Source: Anaerolineae bacterium
Lineage (GTDB): Bacteria > Chloroflexota > Anaerolineae > Aggregatilineales > J027
DNA: 64,000 nucleotides
Assembly (NCBI GenBank): GCA_021463865.1
Contig: JAJTXY010000002.1
Location: 1-64,000 of the forward strand
Direction of reading: 5' to 3'
Position numbers and translations under genes: made by a program. The notes under the pieces are model-generated. The model was not told where the DNA came from. It ran no database searches and was given only the letters and a program-made list of their open reading frames with translations. Shown piece after piece: positions 26,664 to 35,559 of the stretch (positions are counted from its first letter, which is position 1; each line of letters begins with the position of its first letter).

Positions 26664-27362
26664 TTATTGACCGGCCATAAGTTCATTGAGGGCCGCCACG
26701 ATGTTGTATGGATTTTGCTGATAGACGTTATTCAGCAGCACGGTTGGGGTGCCGTCCGCATATTGGCTCATTTCATCATAGCCCCGGTTGGCCTGCCGTC
26801 GGGCATCGCCGGAATTATAACAATCGTTAAAGTCGTTTTTATCCAATCCCAGTTCCTCGATAGCGGTGTCAATCCGGGCTTTAGTAATGCTCACACGATC
26901 TTGCCAGTAAAACAAAATATCGTGCATTTCCCAAAATTTACCCTGCTCACCAGCACAAATCGCCGCCTTTGAGCCTTCTTCACTCCCCGGCCCGCCGATT
27001 TGCGCTATCGGTACAAATTCAATCCGTACATCGCCAGATTTCACCATCTCTACGACGTCACCCATCGCCTCTTCATGCAAATCTTTGCAGTGGGGGCACA
27101 AAAAGCTGGAAAACTCCCGAACCACATATCGAGCATCAGGATTGCCTAGATGCCCAACCCCATCTTCATCAACTGATTGGGGAATACCCGCATATTTTTC
27201 TTTCACCCCATCTGGCATAGGGGCATCTTTGGGTCGGAGCAGGTAGATCGCGGCCACCGATAAAATAATGACCCCAACGATAATTCCTCCGATAAGCATT
27301 ATTTGGCGTTGTTGTTGTTTTTTGCGCTGTTTGGTAACTTGTCGTTGAGCGCGACGACTCAT
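26664..27362 (-). CDS. DsbA-like thioredoxin-fold disulfide oxidoreductase
   Basis: Membrane-anchored, outward-facing thioredoxin-fold protein with a positive N-terminus (many Arg, Lys, Gln), one helix (about 21-42), and a DsbA-type domain. The active site is C89-P-H-C92, as in E. coli DsbA, and the cis-Pro loop is the GTPTV motif. Additional Cys residues (AICAGEQG and NDCYNSG) match the two-disulfide pattern of many actinobacterial and Chloroflexota relatives. Likely role: forming or exchanging disulfides in exported proteins. Start ATG 27362; the divergent dynamin gene begins 187 bases away. Confidence 0.9.
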   Translation of the reverse strand: MSRRAQRQVTKQRKKQQQRQIMLIGGIIVGVIILSVAAIYLLRPKDAPMPDGVKEKYAGIPQSVDEDGVGHLGNPDARYVVREFSSFLCPHCKDLHEEAMGDVVEMVKSGDVRIEFVPIAQIGGPGSEEGSKAAICAGEQGKFWEMHDILFYWQDRVSITKARIDTAIEELGLDKNDFNDCYNSGDARRQANRGYDEMSQYADGTPTVLLNNVYQQNPYNIVAALNELMAGQ

Positions 27363-27548
27363 CTTTTAAACTCCTTGTGACCAATTCCGGTACGAAGTTG
27401 TCAGTATAACGTGCGCTTAGGAATCTGGCGACCCTCCTGTGTATAGGATTAAGGTTGGGTTGGTATTTCTATTGTGTGGCTGAAAGTTGCGTGTTATTCT
27501 GATACACATATTGGGATATAAACGCGCAGAAATGGCAGGATTGAACCG

Positions 27549-29606
27549 TTGGGAACCGATAACCCGCTTGTGCCGCCATCTCCTGAAAATCAAGACCTTG
27601 AAGAGCCACCAAAGGATGAGGGATCGCTGACGACACCCCCACCCATCGAATTGGAGGCCAAACCAACGGTGGAGGAACGTCGCATCGAGTTTCCATCGCC
27701 GCTGGTCATTGAAGAAGAAACATCACCGCCGATTGACGAAGCTCCTGCTCCTGTTGAAGTCGTGGTTGAGTCACCTAAGCAGTCGCGCCGAGCGGCCAAA
27801 AAAGAAACCAAACGCCTTGTCAAATATCAGAATATTCGGCGGGAACAATTTGAGCTACTTAGTAAATTGCTCGATACACTTGGCAGAGTGGATGATTTCC
27901 CCGAAGCTCAGTTAGAGCAAGTTCGTGATGCTGTGTTCCACGCCGATCACCCTTTTTTGCTGACCCTCGTTGGTCCCTTTAGCTCCGGAAAATCAAGCGT
28001 CATCAATGCTTTGTTGGGGGAGATCGTATTGGAGGTTGGCCCGGTGCCGACCACCGACCACATTGCCATTTTACGATATGGCCCAACCGTGCAAAAGACC
28101 CGCACAGGCGACATTAGCACGGTTTTCTACCCAGCCGAATTATTGGAACGCCTCAGCTTGGTAGACACCCCCGGTTTGGAATCGGTCTTTAAAGAACATG
28201 ATGATTTGACCCAGCGATTTTTGCATCGCGCCGATATTGTGCTGCTAGTGATGATTGCCACCCAAGTATTGACGGCGGGCAATCTGGAATTTATGCAGCA
28301 TCTCAAAGAATATGGCAAGCGCTTGATTATTGTGGTCAACCAAACCGATCTTCTTGAACCCCAAGACCAAGCCACTGTGGAAGATTTTGTCCGCGAGCAG
28401 TCGCGTATCCATTTAGGCATTGAGCCGATTGTATGGCTGGTCTCCTCGAAACTGGCGATGACCGCTTTTGAGACCACTCCCCGCGACGAAATTATTTGGG
28501 ATGAAAGTGGCTTTGCCGACATTGAAGAATATCTTGATGAAACGCTGGATGATGCTGAACGGGTACGCCAAAAATTAGAGACGCCTCTACAAGTTGCCCA
28601 AAATGCCAGCCACGAAGCCCTCAAACATCTGCGAGAGGCCCAAGCCGCTCTCAGTGAACACAAAAAGACGGTAGATAACATCGAGGTCCAAATCCTCGCT
28701 TCCGAAAAAGAACGCCAGAAAATTGTCGAAAAATCATTTACAGATATTGACCGTGAGTGGCAGGCCACCGTCGAAAATGGCTCTAAGGCAATCAGTGAGT
28801 TATTTCATCTCTCACGGGCTGTCGGTCAAGTGGGAGCGGGTTTTGGTGAAATTATCGCGCTCGGGGCGCTGATTCGACGGTTCCGCAAGCAGACCACTGG
28901 TGAAGAAGCCTTTACTAGACACGAAGTCCGCGAGAGTTTGCAGCGTGCCGCCACTGCTGCCGAAAGACTTGGCCCTGCGATTGAAGGCCGTGATTTGGAA
29001 GATTTAGATCATCTGGTGGACTATACCCGCGATCAGATGCGTCGTCTGCCCGATACGCTACAGCAAAAAGTGATTGGCAAGGTGCAGTCGCCCTTAAATT
29101 ATGACCGAAAATCCCTGCGCAATATCCGGGGCGAATTGGATGAATTGGTCAAAAAAGCCAGTGTTTTTGAAACCAATCGCCTTGATCGTGCCCTTCGCAG
29201 CACCATTGTCTTGATTGCCTTTTGGGAACTTTTGGTGATTTTGCTGGCGGTCTTGGTTGCGACAGGGCAATTTAATGCAACTGGCGGGACGGCGACGGGC
29301 ATTATCCTAATTATGGTTCTCGCGGTGGTTGGTTTGTTGTTCTTGCCCATTCGCGGACGGATTTTGCAGGTGACCTATGAAAACCGTATGAATGATATTC
29401 GGGATCGCTACAAAATCATCTTGGAGCGTGCGGCCAAAGAACAGCTTGCTTATGGAACCCAACTTCGGCGTGACAGTGTGTCACCTTTTACACGACTCAT
29501 TAGTACCCAAACTGAAATTACCGATGAATTGAAACAAGAACTTGAAATTCACGAGCGAGCGATTACCCGCTTGCAGCATAGCCTTTCTGCTTTGTTGAAG
29601 GATTAA
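27549..29606 (+). CDS. Bacterial dynamin-like GTPase (first of a pair)
   Basis: A 685-residue dynamin-superfamily protein expected to bind or reshape membranes. An acidic, proline-rich tail (1-80) precedes the GTPase domain: G1 GPFSSGKSS (142-150), the G2 Thr in PTTD, G3 DTPG (206-209) and G4 NQTD (264-267). A long helical middle region follows, then two close membrane helices (LIAFWELLVILLAVLVATG and GIILIMVLAVVGLLFLP) and a C-terminal helix. Starts at TTG 27549 with GGCAGGA upstream. The second dynamin gene begins 5 bases after its stop, so the two are translated together and may form a hetero-oligomer, as known for some bacterial dynamin pairs. Confidence 0.88.
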   Translation: MGTDNPLVPPSPENQDLEEPPKDEGSLTTPPPIELEAKPTVEERRIEFPSPLVIEEETSPPIDEAPAPVEVVVESPKQSRRAAKKETKRLVKYQNIRREQFELLSKLLDTLGRVDDFPEAQLEQVRDAVFHADHPFLLTLVGPFSSGKSSVINALLGEIVLEVGPVPTTDHIAILRYGPTVQKTRTGDISTVFYPAELLERLSLVDTPGLESVFKEHDDLTQRFLHRADIVLLVMIATQVLTAGNLEFMQHLKEYGKRLIIVVNQTDLLEPQDQATVEDFVREQSRIHLGIEPIVWLVSSKLAMTAFETTPRDEIIWDESGFADIEEYLDETLDDAERVRQKLETPLQVAQNASHEALKHLREAQAALSEHKKTVDNIEVQILASEKERQKIVEKSFTDIDREWQATVENGSKAISELFHLSRAVGQVGAGFGEIIALGALIRRFRKQTTGEEAFTRHEVRESLQRAATAAERLGPAIEGRDLEDLDHLVDYTRDQMRRLPDTLQQKVIGKVQSPLNYDRKSLRNIRGELDELVKKASVFETNRLDRALRSTIVLIAFWELLVILLAVLVATGQFNATGGTATGIILIMVLAVVGLLFLPIRGRILQVTYENRMNDIRDRYKIILERAAKEQLAYGTQLRRDSVSPFTRLISTQTEITDELKQELEIHERAITRLQHSLSALLKD

Positions 29607-29611
29607 CGACC

Positions 29612-31414
29612 TTGACCAATATCGTACTTGAAGGCCCGATTGTCCAAATCCGGGAACGCGAAGTTAAACTGTTGTTTGATCTTGCCGAACGGATAGCGAC
29701 GTTTGGTGGGGACTCTCCCGAAGATAAAAGCCGTCTCATGCAGAGTGCCAATGATCTGCGTGATATGTTTTTCCTTGTGGTGGTGGTAGGTGAGTTTAAT
29801 GCCGGAAAATCCACATTTATCAACGCTCTGCTGGGCGATGAATTGCTGCCAATGGGGATTACACCCACGACGGAAGTCATTGAACTTATCCGTTATAGTG
29901 ACCGCAAGAGCAAAGAGCCAAAACTTCGGGAGCAGGATTCAATTCGAGAATGGACACATCCCAATACGGGTGCCCCCGGCGTGGCGATTGTGGACTCGCC
30001 CGGTACTGGATCGGTGTTTGCCAAACATGAACGCATTGCCAAAGGGTTCCTTAGCCGCAGTGACCTCGTCATTTTTGTGATGTCCGCCAAACGTGCCTTC
30101 GCGCAGACTGAGCGCCTCTACCTCGAATTGGCTCGTGACTATGGGAAGAAGGTCATTCTGGTTATCAATCAGGTGGATTTGCTAGACAAAAAAGACCTCA
30201 AAGAAGTAGTCAGCTTCGTAAAGCAGCAGGTTTCAGAATTAGTCAATCTTGACCCGCCGATTTTCACCGTCTCCGCCAAAAAAGCCTTGCAGGGCAAGCG
30301 TGGCGGGGGTCTCTTTAGCGGTGGTGGTAGTGATGACACGGGCATGAATAACCTGCAAGATTATCTGCGCGACACGTTTACCCGCGTCCCCCCCGCCAAG
30401 CAAAAATTGGTGGCTCAAGTAGATTTTGCTGATAGCATTATGCGAAAATATCAAGGCAAGGTGGGCGAGAAACTTAGCTTAATTGGGGCTGATCGCCAAT
30501 ATGCCGAACAGTTACGTGCCGAACTTGAAAAACAGGCCGAGTTGCTGGCAGAACAGCTTAATACCACCATGCGTGAGCTAGATCGTATTTTTGATACCTT
30601 GCTCAATCGTGGGCGTGATTTTGTCAATAAACATCTGACGTTAGGACGTTCACTGCGACCCCCGGATCGAGAGGCTATGCGTCAAAAATTTGAAAAAGAG
30701 GTCATTGGAACCTCACTCGACCAGATCAGCCGCCTTTCGGAGGATTATGTCAGCGCGGTGGTGGATAGCAGCCGTCGTTATTGGCGCAGCATTATTGACC
30801 GCCTGAACAAGCTAGAGGCATTGATTGAGCAAGAGGTCGGGGGCGTGGATGCTGCCAGTTATGCCGATCAACGCGCTGCTTTGCAGCAAGCCATTGCGAT
30901 TGCCGATACTGAACTCAAGACCTATACTGAAGATAATCTTGCCGAAAGCCTGCGCGATACCTTTGCCACCAATATGTTCGGCTTTACGGCCAGCGTCACG
31001 GGTTTGCTCGGTGGGATTGCGGCCATTATTGTGGGTAGCGCCGCCCCCGGTGCGATCACCGCGACGGTTGTGGGTGTGTTGGGTGCGATGGTGGTTGGCC
31101 CGGTCATGGCGGTGGGTGGCATGGGCGGGGTACTGCTCTATGGTCGCAAACTGCGCCACGACGCCATTGATGAACTCGAAACCCGTCTGGAAAAACTGCG
31201 CGACAGTTATCGCCAATCATTGGTAGACATAACCGATAGAGAACGGGCACGGTTGCTGCAATACGGCCAGCAAATCTTATCTCCTGTTTTTAGCCATCTC
31301 GAAGTCATTGCCAAGAAATACCAAGATCAAAAAGTCGCACTCGAGGAATTACAAAAAGTGTCGGCGGATTTGCGTCGAGAAATTGATGCGCTGCAAGTAA
31401 CAATTGAATATTAG
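29612..31414 (+). CDS. Bacterial dynamin-like GTPase (second of a pair)
   Basis: A 600-residue dynamin-like GTPase with G1 GEFNAGKST (60-68), the G2 Thr in TPTTE, G3 DSPG (128-131) and G4 NQVD (186-189). It carries a glycine-rich loop (GGGLFSGGGSDD), long helical stalk segments and a hydrophobic paddle-like stretch (FTASVTGLLGGIAAIIVG and TVVGVLGAMVVGPVMAVGG) before a final coiled coil. The N-terminal tail of the first protein is missing here, and the two share little beyond the GTPase, so they are probably old paralogues with different roles. Starts at TTG 29612; GAAGG is present just before it. Confidence 0.9.
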   Translation: MTNIVLEGPIVQIREREVKLLFDLAERIATFGGDSPEDKSRLMQSANDLRDMFFLVVVVGEFNAGKSTFINALLGDELLPMGITPTTEVIELIRYSDRKSKEPKLREQDSIREWTHPNTGAPGVAIVDSPGTGSVFAKHERIAKGFLSRSDLVIFVMSAKRAFAQTERLYLELARDYGKKVILVINQVDLLDKKDLKEVVSFVKQQVSELVNLDPPIFTVSAKKALQGKRGGGLFSGGGSDDTGMNNLQDYLRDTFTRVPPAKQKLVAQVDFADSIMRKYQGKVGEKLSLIGADRQYAEQLRAELEKQAELLAEQLNTTMRELDRIFDTLLNRGRDFVNKHLTLGRSLRPPDREAMRQKFEKEVIGTSLDQISRLSEDYVSAVVDSSRRYWRSIIDRLNKLEALIEQEVGGVDAASYADQRAALQQAIAIADTELKTYTEDNLAESLRDTFATNMFGFTASVTGLLGGIAAIIVGSAAPGAITATVVGVLGAMVVGPVMAVGGMGGVLLYGRKLRHDAIDELETRLEKLRDSYRQSLVDITDRERARLLQYGQQILSPVFSHLEVIAKKYQDQKVALEELQKVSADLRREIDALQVTIEY

Positions 31415-31537
31415 AAACAGGGCACTATCCGGCTGTCGTACACCAAATTAAGCCGCCCTTCCCAGAAAAAAAATGCCAATGATCACTGGATTTTAGGCAC
31501 GGTTTGAGCGATGATGAAAGTAAGTAAGGAGGGCCGT

Positions 31538-32008
31538 ATGTACAATAAAATACTTGTCCCACTCGATGGCTCAAATCTCGCAGAACAAGCCTTACCTCAT
31601 GCTATTGAACTAGCCCAAAAATTTAGCGCCGAAGTCCACCTCATTCAAGTCATTGTCCAATATTCCGGTGCCATCACCCCCTATGAACTCGACTACAAAA
31701 TGACCGAGACCTTTCGTGAAGCAACTATCCGCGAAGCCCACGAATATCTCCGCCGCATCGAAGGACAATTCCTCACAAAGGGAATCAAGCCTGTCGTTAC
31801 CAAAGTCATTGAAGGCATGGTTGCGGAAAGTGTCTTGGAGTACGCCGTCCATCATGGGATTCAATTGATTGTAATGGGCACACACGGACGCAGCGGCATC
31901 GGACGATGGGTCTTTGGCAGCGTAGCCGAAAAAGTTCTGCGTGCCTCGGAGTGCCCTGTGTTCCTGATTCGTGCTACTCAAGAGGCCGCTTCCGAAAAAC
32001 AGGGTTAA
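31538..32008 (+). CDS. Universal stress protein (UspA family)
   Basis: A 156-residue UspA-fold protein. It opens with the typical ILVPLDGSNLAEQALP and ends with the ATP-binding GTHGRSGIGRWVFGSVAEKV motif (G-2x-G-9x-G-S pattern), so it is an ATP-binding type. Such proteins help cells survive starvation or oxidative stress, through routes that are poorly known. ATG 31538 is chosen because AAGGAGG (31526-31532) lies five bases upstream; the longer reading from 31511 lacks such a site. It may be expressed on its own, since about 120 bases separate it from the dynamin pair. Confidence 0.93.
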   Translation: MYNKILVPLDGSNLAEQALPHAIELAQKFSAEVHLIQVIVQYSGAITPYELDYKMTETFREATIREAHEYLRRIEGQFLTKGIKPVVTKVIEGMVAESVLEYAVHHGIQLIVMGTHGRSGIGRWVFGSVAEKVLRASECPVFLIRATQEAASEKQG

Positions 32009-32046
32009 AGAAAACAAAAAGGGACACGGATTTTTTCCATGTCCCT
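32009..32046 (-). terminator. Intrinsic terminator after ssb
   Basis: An 11-base-pair stem (AGGGACATGGA with TCCGTGTCCCT, one mismatch, 32020-32046) is followed on the minus strand by TTTTTGTTTTC. It lies between the convergent stress-protein and ssb genes. Confidence 0.75.
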
Positions 32047-32070
32047 GTCCTAACCTACTCGAGTCTTGCC

Positions 32071-32475
32071 CTAGAACGGAATATCTTCCGGTTCATCGCT
32101 GCCACTATAGCCACCACCATAGTCCTCACCTGACCCGCTGCGTTCGCCTTTAGAACTCAGGAACTTAACGTCACGGGCTGTAATTTCAATGCTTACCTGT
32201 GTTTGACCATCGTTGCCTGTGTAAGTCCGAACATCAAGTTCCCCAACAACTAGGACCAGCATTCCCTTATGGACATATTGGCTGCAAACTTCTGCAAGTT
32301 GCCTCCACGCAGAAACACGAAACCATGTGGTTTTTTTCTGCTTCTCATGTGTATTCTTATCGGTGATGTTTTTGTTTACAGCTACACTGAAAGAGCATAC
32401 GCCAGCCCCACTTGGGGTATAGCGTAATTCCGGGTCTTTTCCAACATTTCCGATAATGGTGATTTGTTGATACAC
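32071..32475 (-). CDS. ssb: Single-stranded DNA-binding protein
   Basis: Coats single-stranded DNA in replication and repair. The OB fold is seen in MYQQITIIGNVGKDPELRYTPSG, CSFSVAVNK, TTWFRVSAWRQLAEVC and the following GxxVxVxG strands (VLVVGELDVRTYTG). The protein ends in a glycine-rich linker and the acidic tip EDIPF used to recruit partner proteins. The 134-residue size is in the small range for bacterial SSB. It starts at GTG 32475 with AAAGGA upstream, has its own promoter (32533-32561) and its own terminator. It may be a stand-alone gene rather than part of the cheA operon next to it. Confidence 0.95.
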   Translation of the reverse strand: MYQQITIIGNVGKDPELRYTPSGAGVCSFSVAVNKNITDKNTHEKQKKTTWFRVSAWRQLAEVCSQYVHKGMLVLVVGELDVRTYTGNDGQTQVSIEITARDVKFLSSKGERSGSGEDYGGGYSGSDEPEDIPF

Positions 32476-32532
32476 GGGTTATAGTCCTTTCCCAAGTTAC
32501 AGTCTCAGCATGTGTATCGTTTGGAATAATCT

Positions 32533-32561
32533 ATTATAGAACAGGCGTTCATTTAATGCAA
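32533..32561 (-). promoter_or_regulatory. Strong sigma-70-type promoter for ssb
   Basis: On the minus strand TTGCAT (-35, 32556-32561) and a perfect TATAAT (-10, 32533-32538) are separated by 17 bases. The -35 lies inside the end of cheA and the -10 is about 58 bases before the ssb GTG. Confidence 0.8.
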
Positions 32562-34811
32562 GAGACTTTTGATCGTCTGTAAGAGTTCGTTCTGGTCAAA
32601 AACTCCTTTCACAATATAAGCGTCTGCGCCAGCCCTAAAGCCCATTTCTTTATTCTCTGGCGAATCCAACGACGTAACTAAAATAATCGGCAAATTTTTA
32701 TACTGCGGATGCTTGCGAATTTGTGCTGTCAATTCAAATCCGTCCATCCAAGGCATCTGAACGTCCGAAATCACAAGTTCTACCGGGCCAGTCTCCAATT
32801 TTTTCAGCGCCTCAACCCCATGTGTCGCGGTGATGACTTCATAACCAGCCGCCTCCAAAATATTCTTCTGTAGGGTACGGGTCGTAATGCTATCATCTAC
32901 CACCAAAATGCGGCGCTGCTGGGGGGCAGGCGGTGTCGGCGCGACAATCTGGCGGCGGCGCACGGTACGACTTTGGGCACTTTTCATGAGGTCGCTCACA
33001 TTTAAGATAATCACCACGTCGCCGTTGGCTAAAATCGTGGCCCCACTGATATTCCGCACCCTGCTGAATTCTGTGCTTAGATTGCGTACCATAATCTCTT
33101 GTTCGGCCAGAATATCATCTACGACTACTGCCAGTCTTTTTTCTGCTGTCGCCAGCACCAGCGCGAACTGGGCAGACATGTTTTCTTGGGTAGGTCGTTC
33201 CAAAAGGTCGTTAAGAAAAGTGACGGGCATAACCTGACCATCCAGCGTCAACATCGGCTGGCCTGTCATGCTAAATTCACTCTCTTGGTGATAATTGACC
33301 ACCCGTGCCACCGAAACGCTGGGAATGGCATACGTTTCTTCACCCGATTTGACCATAATGCAATGCAGGGTACTTAATGAAACGGGCAGCGTAATCTCAA
33401 AACGGGTACCATCCCCCGGCTTGCTTTGGATGGATAATTGGCCCTGCAACGCTTCAACAGCCTGTCGCACCACATCCAAACCGACCCCACGTCCCGAAAT
33501 TTCACTGACAGTATCACGGGTGGTCATACCCGGTTGTAGCAAGAGTTCATAAACTTCGGACTCGCTGAGTTTCTCCACATCCTCACTCGAAATCAGCCCC
33601 ATTGTGACGGCTTTGCGGCGGGTACGTTCAGCATCAATGCCCCGGCCATCATCCGCTACCATCAAATGTACCCGGCTACCACGCTGCACGAGCGACAGCA
33701 AAATCAGTCCCTGTGCGGGTTTGCCAACCGTACCTCGCATGTCAGGGGTTTCAATGCCGTGATCTATCGCATTTCGGAGCAGGTGCATCACGGGGTCTTT
33801 GATTTTTTCCAAGACCTGACGATCTAACTCGACATGTGTGCCCGTCGTCTGGAACATCACTTCTTTGCCCAAATCACGCGCAACATCACGCACCATTCGC
33901 CGAAAACCTGCGATCAGAGTCTCAAAGGGCAACAATCGCATCGCCCGTACCCCAGATTGCAACCCCGCTGCGGTTAGCCCCAACGCAATAGCGTCGTCCC
34001 GCAGATTGTGCTCCAACTGCTGAATCAGTTGGGCCGAATTTTGCATATAATTCTGGGTGTCATGCAAAAATTCCAATAAATCGGCCCAACCACCTAATGC
34101 TTCTGGTTTATCACCAGCGATGCGTAATAATTGAATATAGGCCGTCTGAACCGAGCGCCATTTTTTTTGCCAACGGCGGTGTTTATCGCGTAGCGTTCGT
34201 AACTGATCGGTGCGCTCTTCAATACTCATGTGCAGTGAGAGCAAATTGCTGGTTTCGTTGAGCAGTGTATCCAGTTTACCTAACCCAACGCGGATGGTCT
34301 CATCACGGCCTAGCGGGGCATCCGGCGCAATAGGTTCAAGTTCGTGGGTGATAATGGTGACATTTGTATTGGTCGAGGTAACTGTCGGTTCTGATGCTTG
34401 AGATTTGGGATGAGTCAATCCCTTTAGTGAGGCCAATAGATTTTCTAGCTGAATTTCGCCTGTGCTACCGAGCAAAATTTCAATGGCATCTAAACCGTCA
34501 TATAAAATATCGGCGGCGGATGGAGTCAGGGCCAACGTCCCGCGCCGGAATTCCTCAAAAACCTCTTCCAGTGCATGTCCGATTTGCTCAATGTCGGTGC
34601 TACCGACAGTACGGGCCGCACCTTTGATACTATGCGCTACACGAAACAATTCACGCACAGTGGCTTCATACTGTTCACGCGGCATATCGGCGGCAGTTTC
34701 AAGTTCCAACAGCAGGCGGTTCATGGTATTAAGGTGTTCCGCCGCTTCCATCTGAAATAACTGCTGTAATTCGATGGTTTGGCGCTTGGATGATGGAGAG
34801 GGGTCAGTCAT
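32553..34811 (-). CDS. CheA-type histidine kinase with C-terminal receiver domain
   Basis: Central kinase of a chemosensory system, 752 residues. It has an Hpt domain (phospho-His H60 in RVAHSIKGAARTVG), a dimerisation helix pair, a HATPase domain (LLRNAIDHGIE, VADDGRGID, GRGVGLDVVRQAVEALQGQ), a CheW-like domain (about 470-600) and a receiver domain (from about 634, VVDDSITTRTLQKN and SDVQMPWMDGF with the phospho-Asp). The combined CheA-CheY form recalls Pil-Chp and cyanobacterial taxis kinases that act on type IV pili, but no pilus gene is in this window. Starts at ATG 34811, overlapping the methyltransferase gene by 8 bases. Gene name is not assigned because several CheA types are possible. 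Confidence 0.93.
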   Translation of the reverse strand: MTDPSPSSKRQTIELQQLFQMEAAEHLNTMNRLLLELETAADMPREQYEATVRELFRVAHSIKGAARTVGSTDIEQIGHALEEVFEEFRRGTLALTPSAADILYDGLDAIEILLGSTGEIQLENLLASLKGLTHPKSQASEPTVTSTNTNVTIITHELEPIAPDAPLGRDETIRVGLGKLDTLLNETSNLLSLHMSIEERTDQLRTLRDKHRRWQKKWRSVQTAYIQLLRIAGDKPEALGGWADLLEFLHDTQNYMQNSAQLIQQLEHNLRDDAIALGLTAAGLQSGVRAMRLLPFETLIAGFRRMVRDVARDLGKEVMFQTTGTHVELDRQVLEKIKDPVMHLLRNAIDHGIETPDMRGTVGKPAQGLILLSLVQRGSRVHLMVADDGRGIDAERTRRKAVTMGLISSEDVEKLSESEVYELLLQPGMTTRDTVSEISGRGVGLDVVRQAVEALQGQLSIQSKPGDGTRFEITLPVSLSTLHCIMVKSGEETYAIPSVSVARVVNYHQESEFSMTGQPMLTLDGQVMPVTFLNDLLERPTQENMSAQFALVLATAEKRLAVVVDDILAEQEIMVRNLSTEFSRVRNISGATILANGDVVIILNVSDLMKSAQSRTVRRRQIVAPTPPAPQQRRILVVDDSITTRTLQKNILEAAGYEVITATHGVEALKKLETGPVELVISDVQMPWMDGFELTAQIRKHPQYKNLPIILVTSLDSPENKEMGFRAGADAYIVKGVFDQNELLQTIKSLLH

Positions 34812-35550
34812 GCGTTTTTTTCCTCAGCACCAATGTCAAATCATCCCCCGGCACGCCACGCAAAGGCCGTTTATCCGTACTACCGAAGCATTCCACTATT
34901 TCAAATCCGGTTATCTCAGCCAGCAAGGTAATTTCACTCAGGCTAGTATGCCGATAGCGCATCATTTGGCCCGATGATAAGCGTGTCTCAATCTGGGTAA
35001 TGGGATCAAACGTTCGCCCAGTACCTGCCCATTCCAATCCAATGCCTGAATTGCACGGCGTCAACCCTAACTGACGCATGGTTGGGAAAATCGTATCAAA
35101 GGCAAAATAGCCGCCGGGGATGAGATGGTCAGCCAATCGCCGCAAAAAATTCAGTTGGTCAGCCTGCGTCAATAGGGCCGGGAAAGCCCAATCCGCCATC
35201 AACGCCAACGCGAACCGCTGACCCAAGTCCAAAGTTACCATATCTTGCAGATAAAATTCCGCTCTGGCCCTCACATCGTCGGGTAGTTCACGAAGATGCT
35301 CAACCGCCCGACTGAGAAAATGGGGATTAATGTCCACTGCGGCGACGGTATACCCTGCCAAAGCCAATTGGCGGGTAATCCGACCATTACCACAGGCTAG
35401 TTCCAAGACAGGGGTCTGATGAGCATAACTCGCTGCGCACCATTCCCAAAACGGCCAATCATCCAGCCAATCAATTGGTTTCCGCACATCCCATATTTCG
35501 GCTGGATAATCCTTCCAACCGGATTGTTGACCGCTGTCACTGCTGGACAT
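34804..35550 (-). CDS. Class I SAM-dependent methyltransferase in the chemosensory operon
   Basis: A 248-residue Rossmann-fold methyltransferase with motif I PVLELACGNGRITRQLA, an acidic motif II (AAVDINPHFL) and YFLQDMVTLDL-like motif III region. It does not look like CheR: the CheR N-terminal helical part and beta-subdomain are missing. It sits between the second MCP gene and cheA, 9 bases after the MCP gene and overlapping cheA by 8 bases, so it is made with them. Its substrate is unknown; it could be unrelated to receptor methylation or could take the CheR role, which the sequence cannot settle. Confidence 0.85.
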   Translation of the reverse strand: MSSSDSGQQSGWKDYPAEIWDVRKPIDWLDDWPFWEWCAASYAHQTPVLELACGNGRITRQLALAGYTVAAVDINPHFLSRAVEHLRELPDDVRARAEFYLQDMVTLDLGQRFALALMADWAFPALLTQADQLNFLRRLADHLIPGGYFAFDTIFPTMRQLGLTPCNSGIGLEWAGTGRTFDPITQIETRLSSGQMMRYRHTSLSEITLLAEITGFEIVECFGSTDKRPLRGVPGDDLTLVLRKKTHD

Positions 35551-35559
35551 CTACAACCC

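Noticed and set aside
28127-28768. Long antisense ORF (213 codons) within the first dynamin gene
   Set aside because: Its protein is a serine-rich, low-complexity shadow of the GTPase reading frame, without a start context or a recognisable fold.
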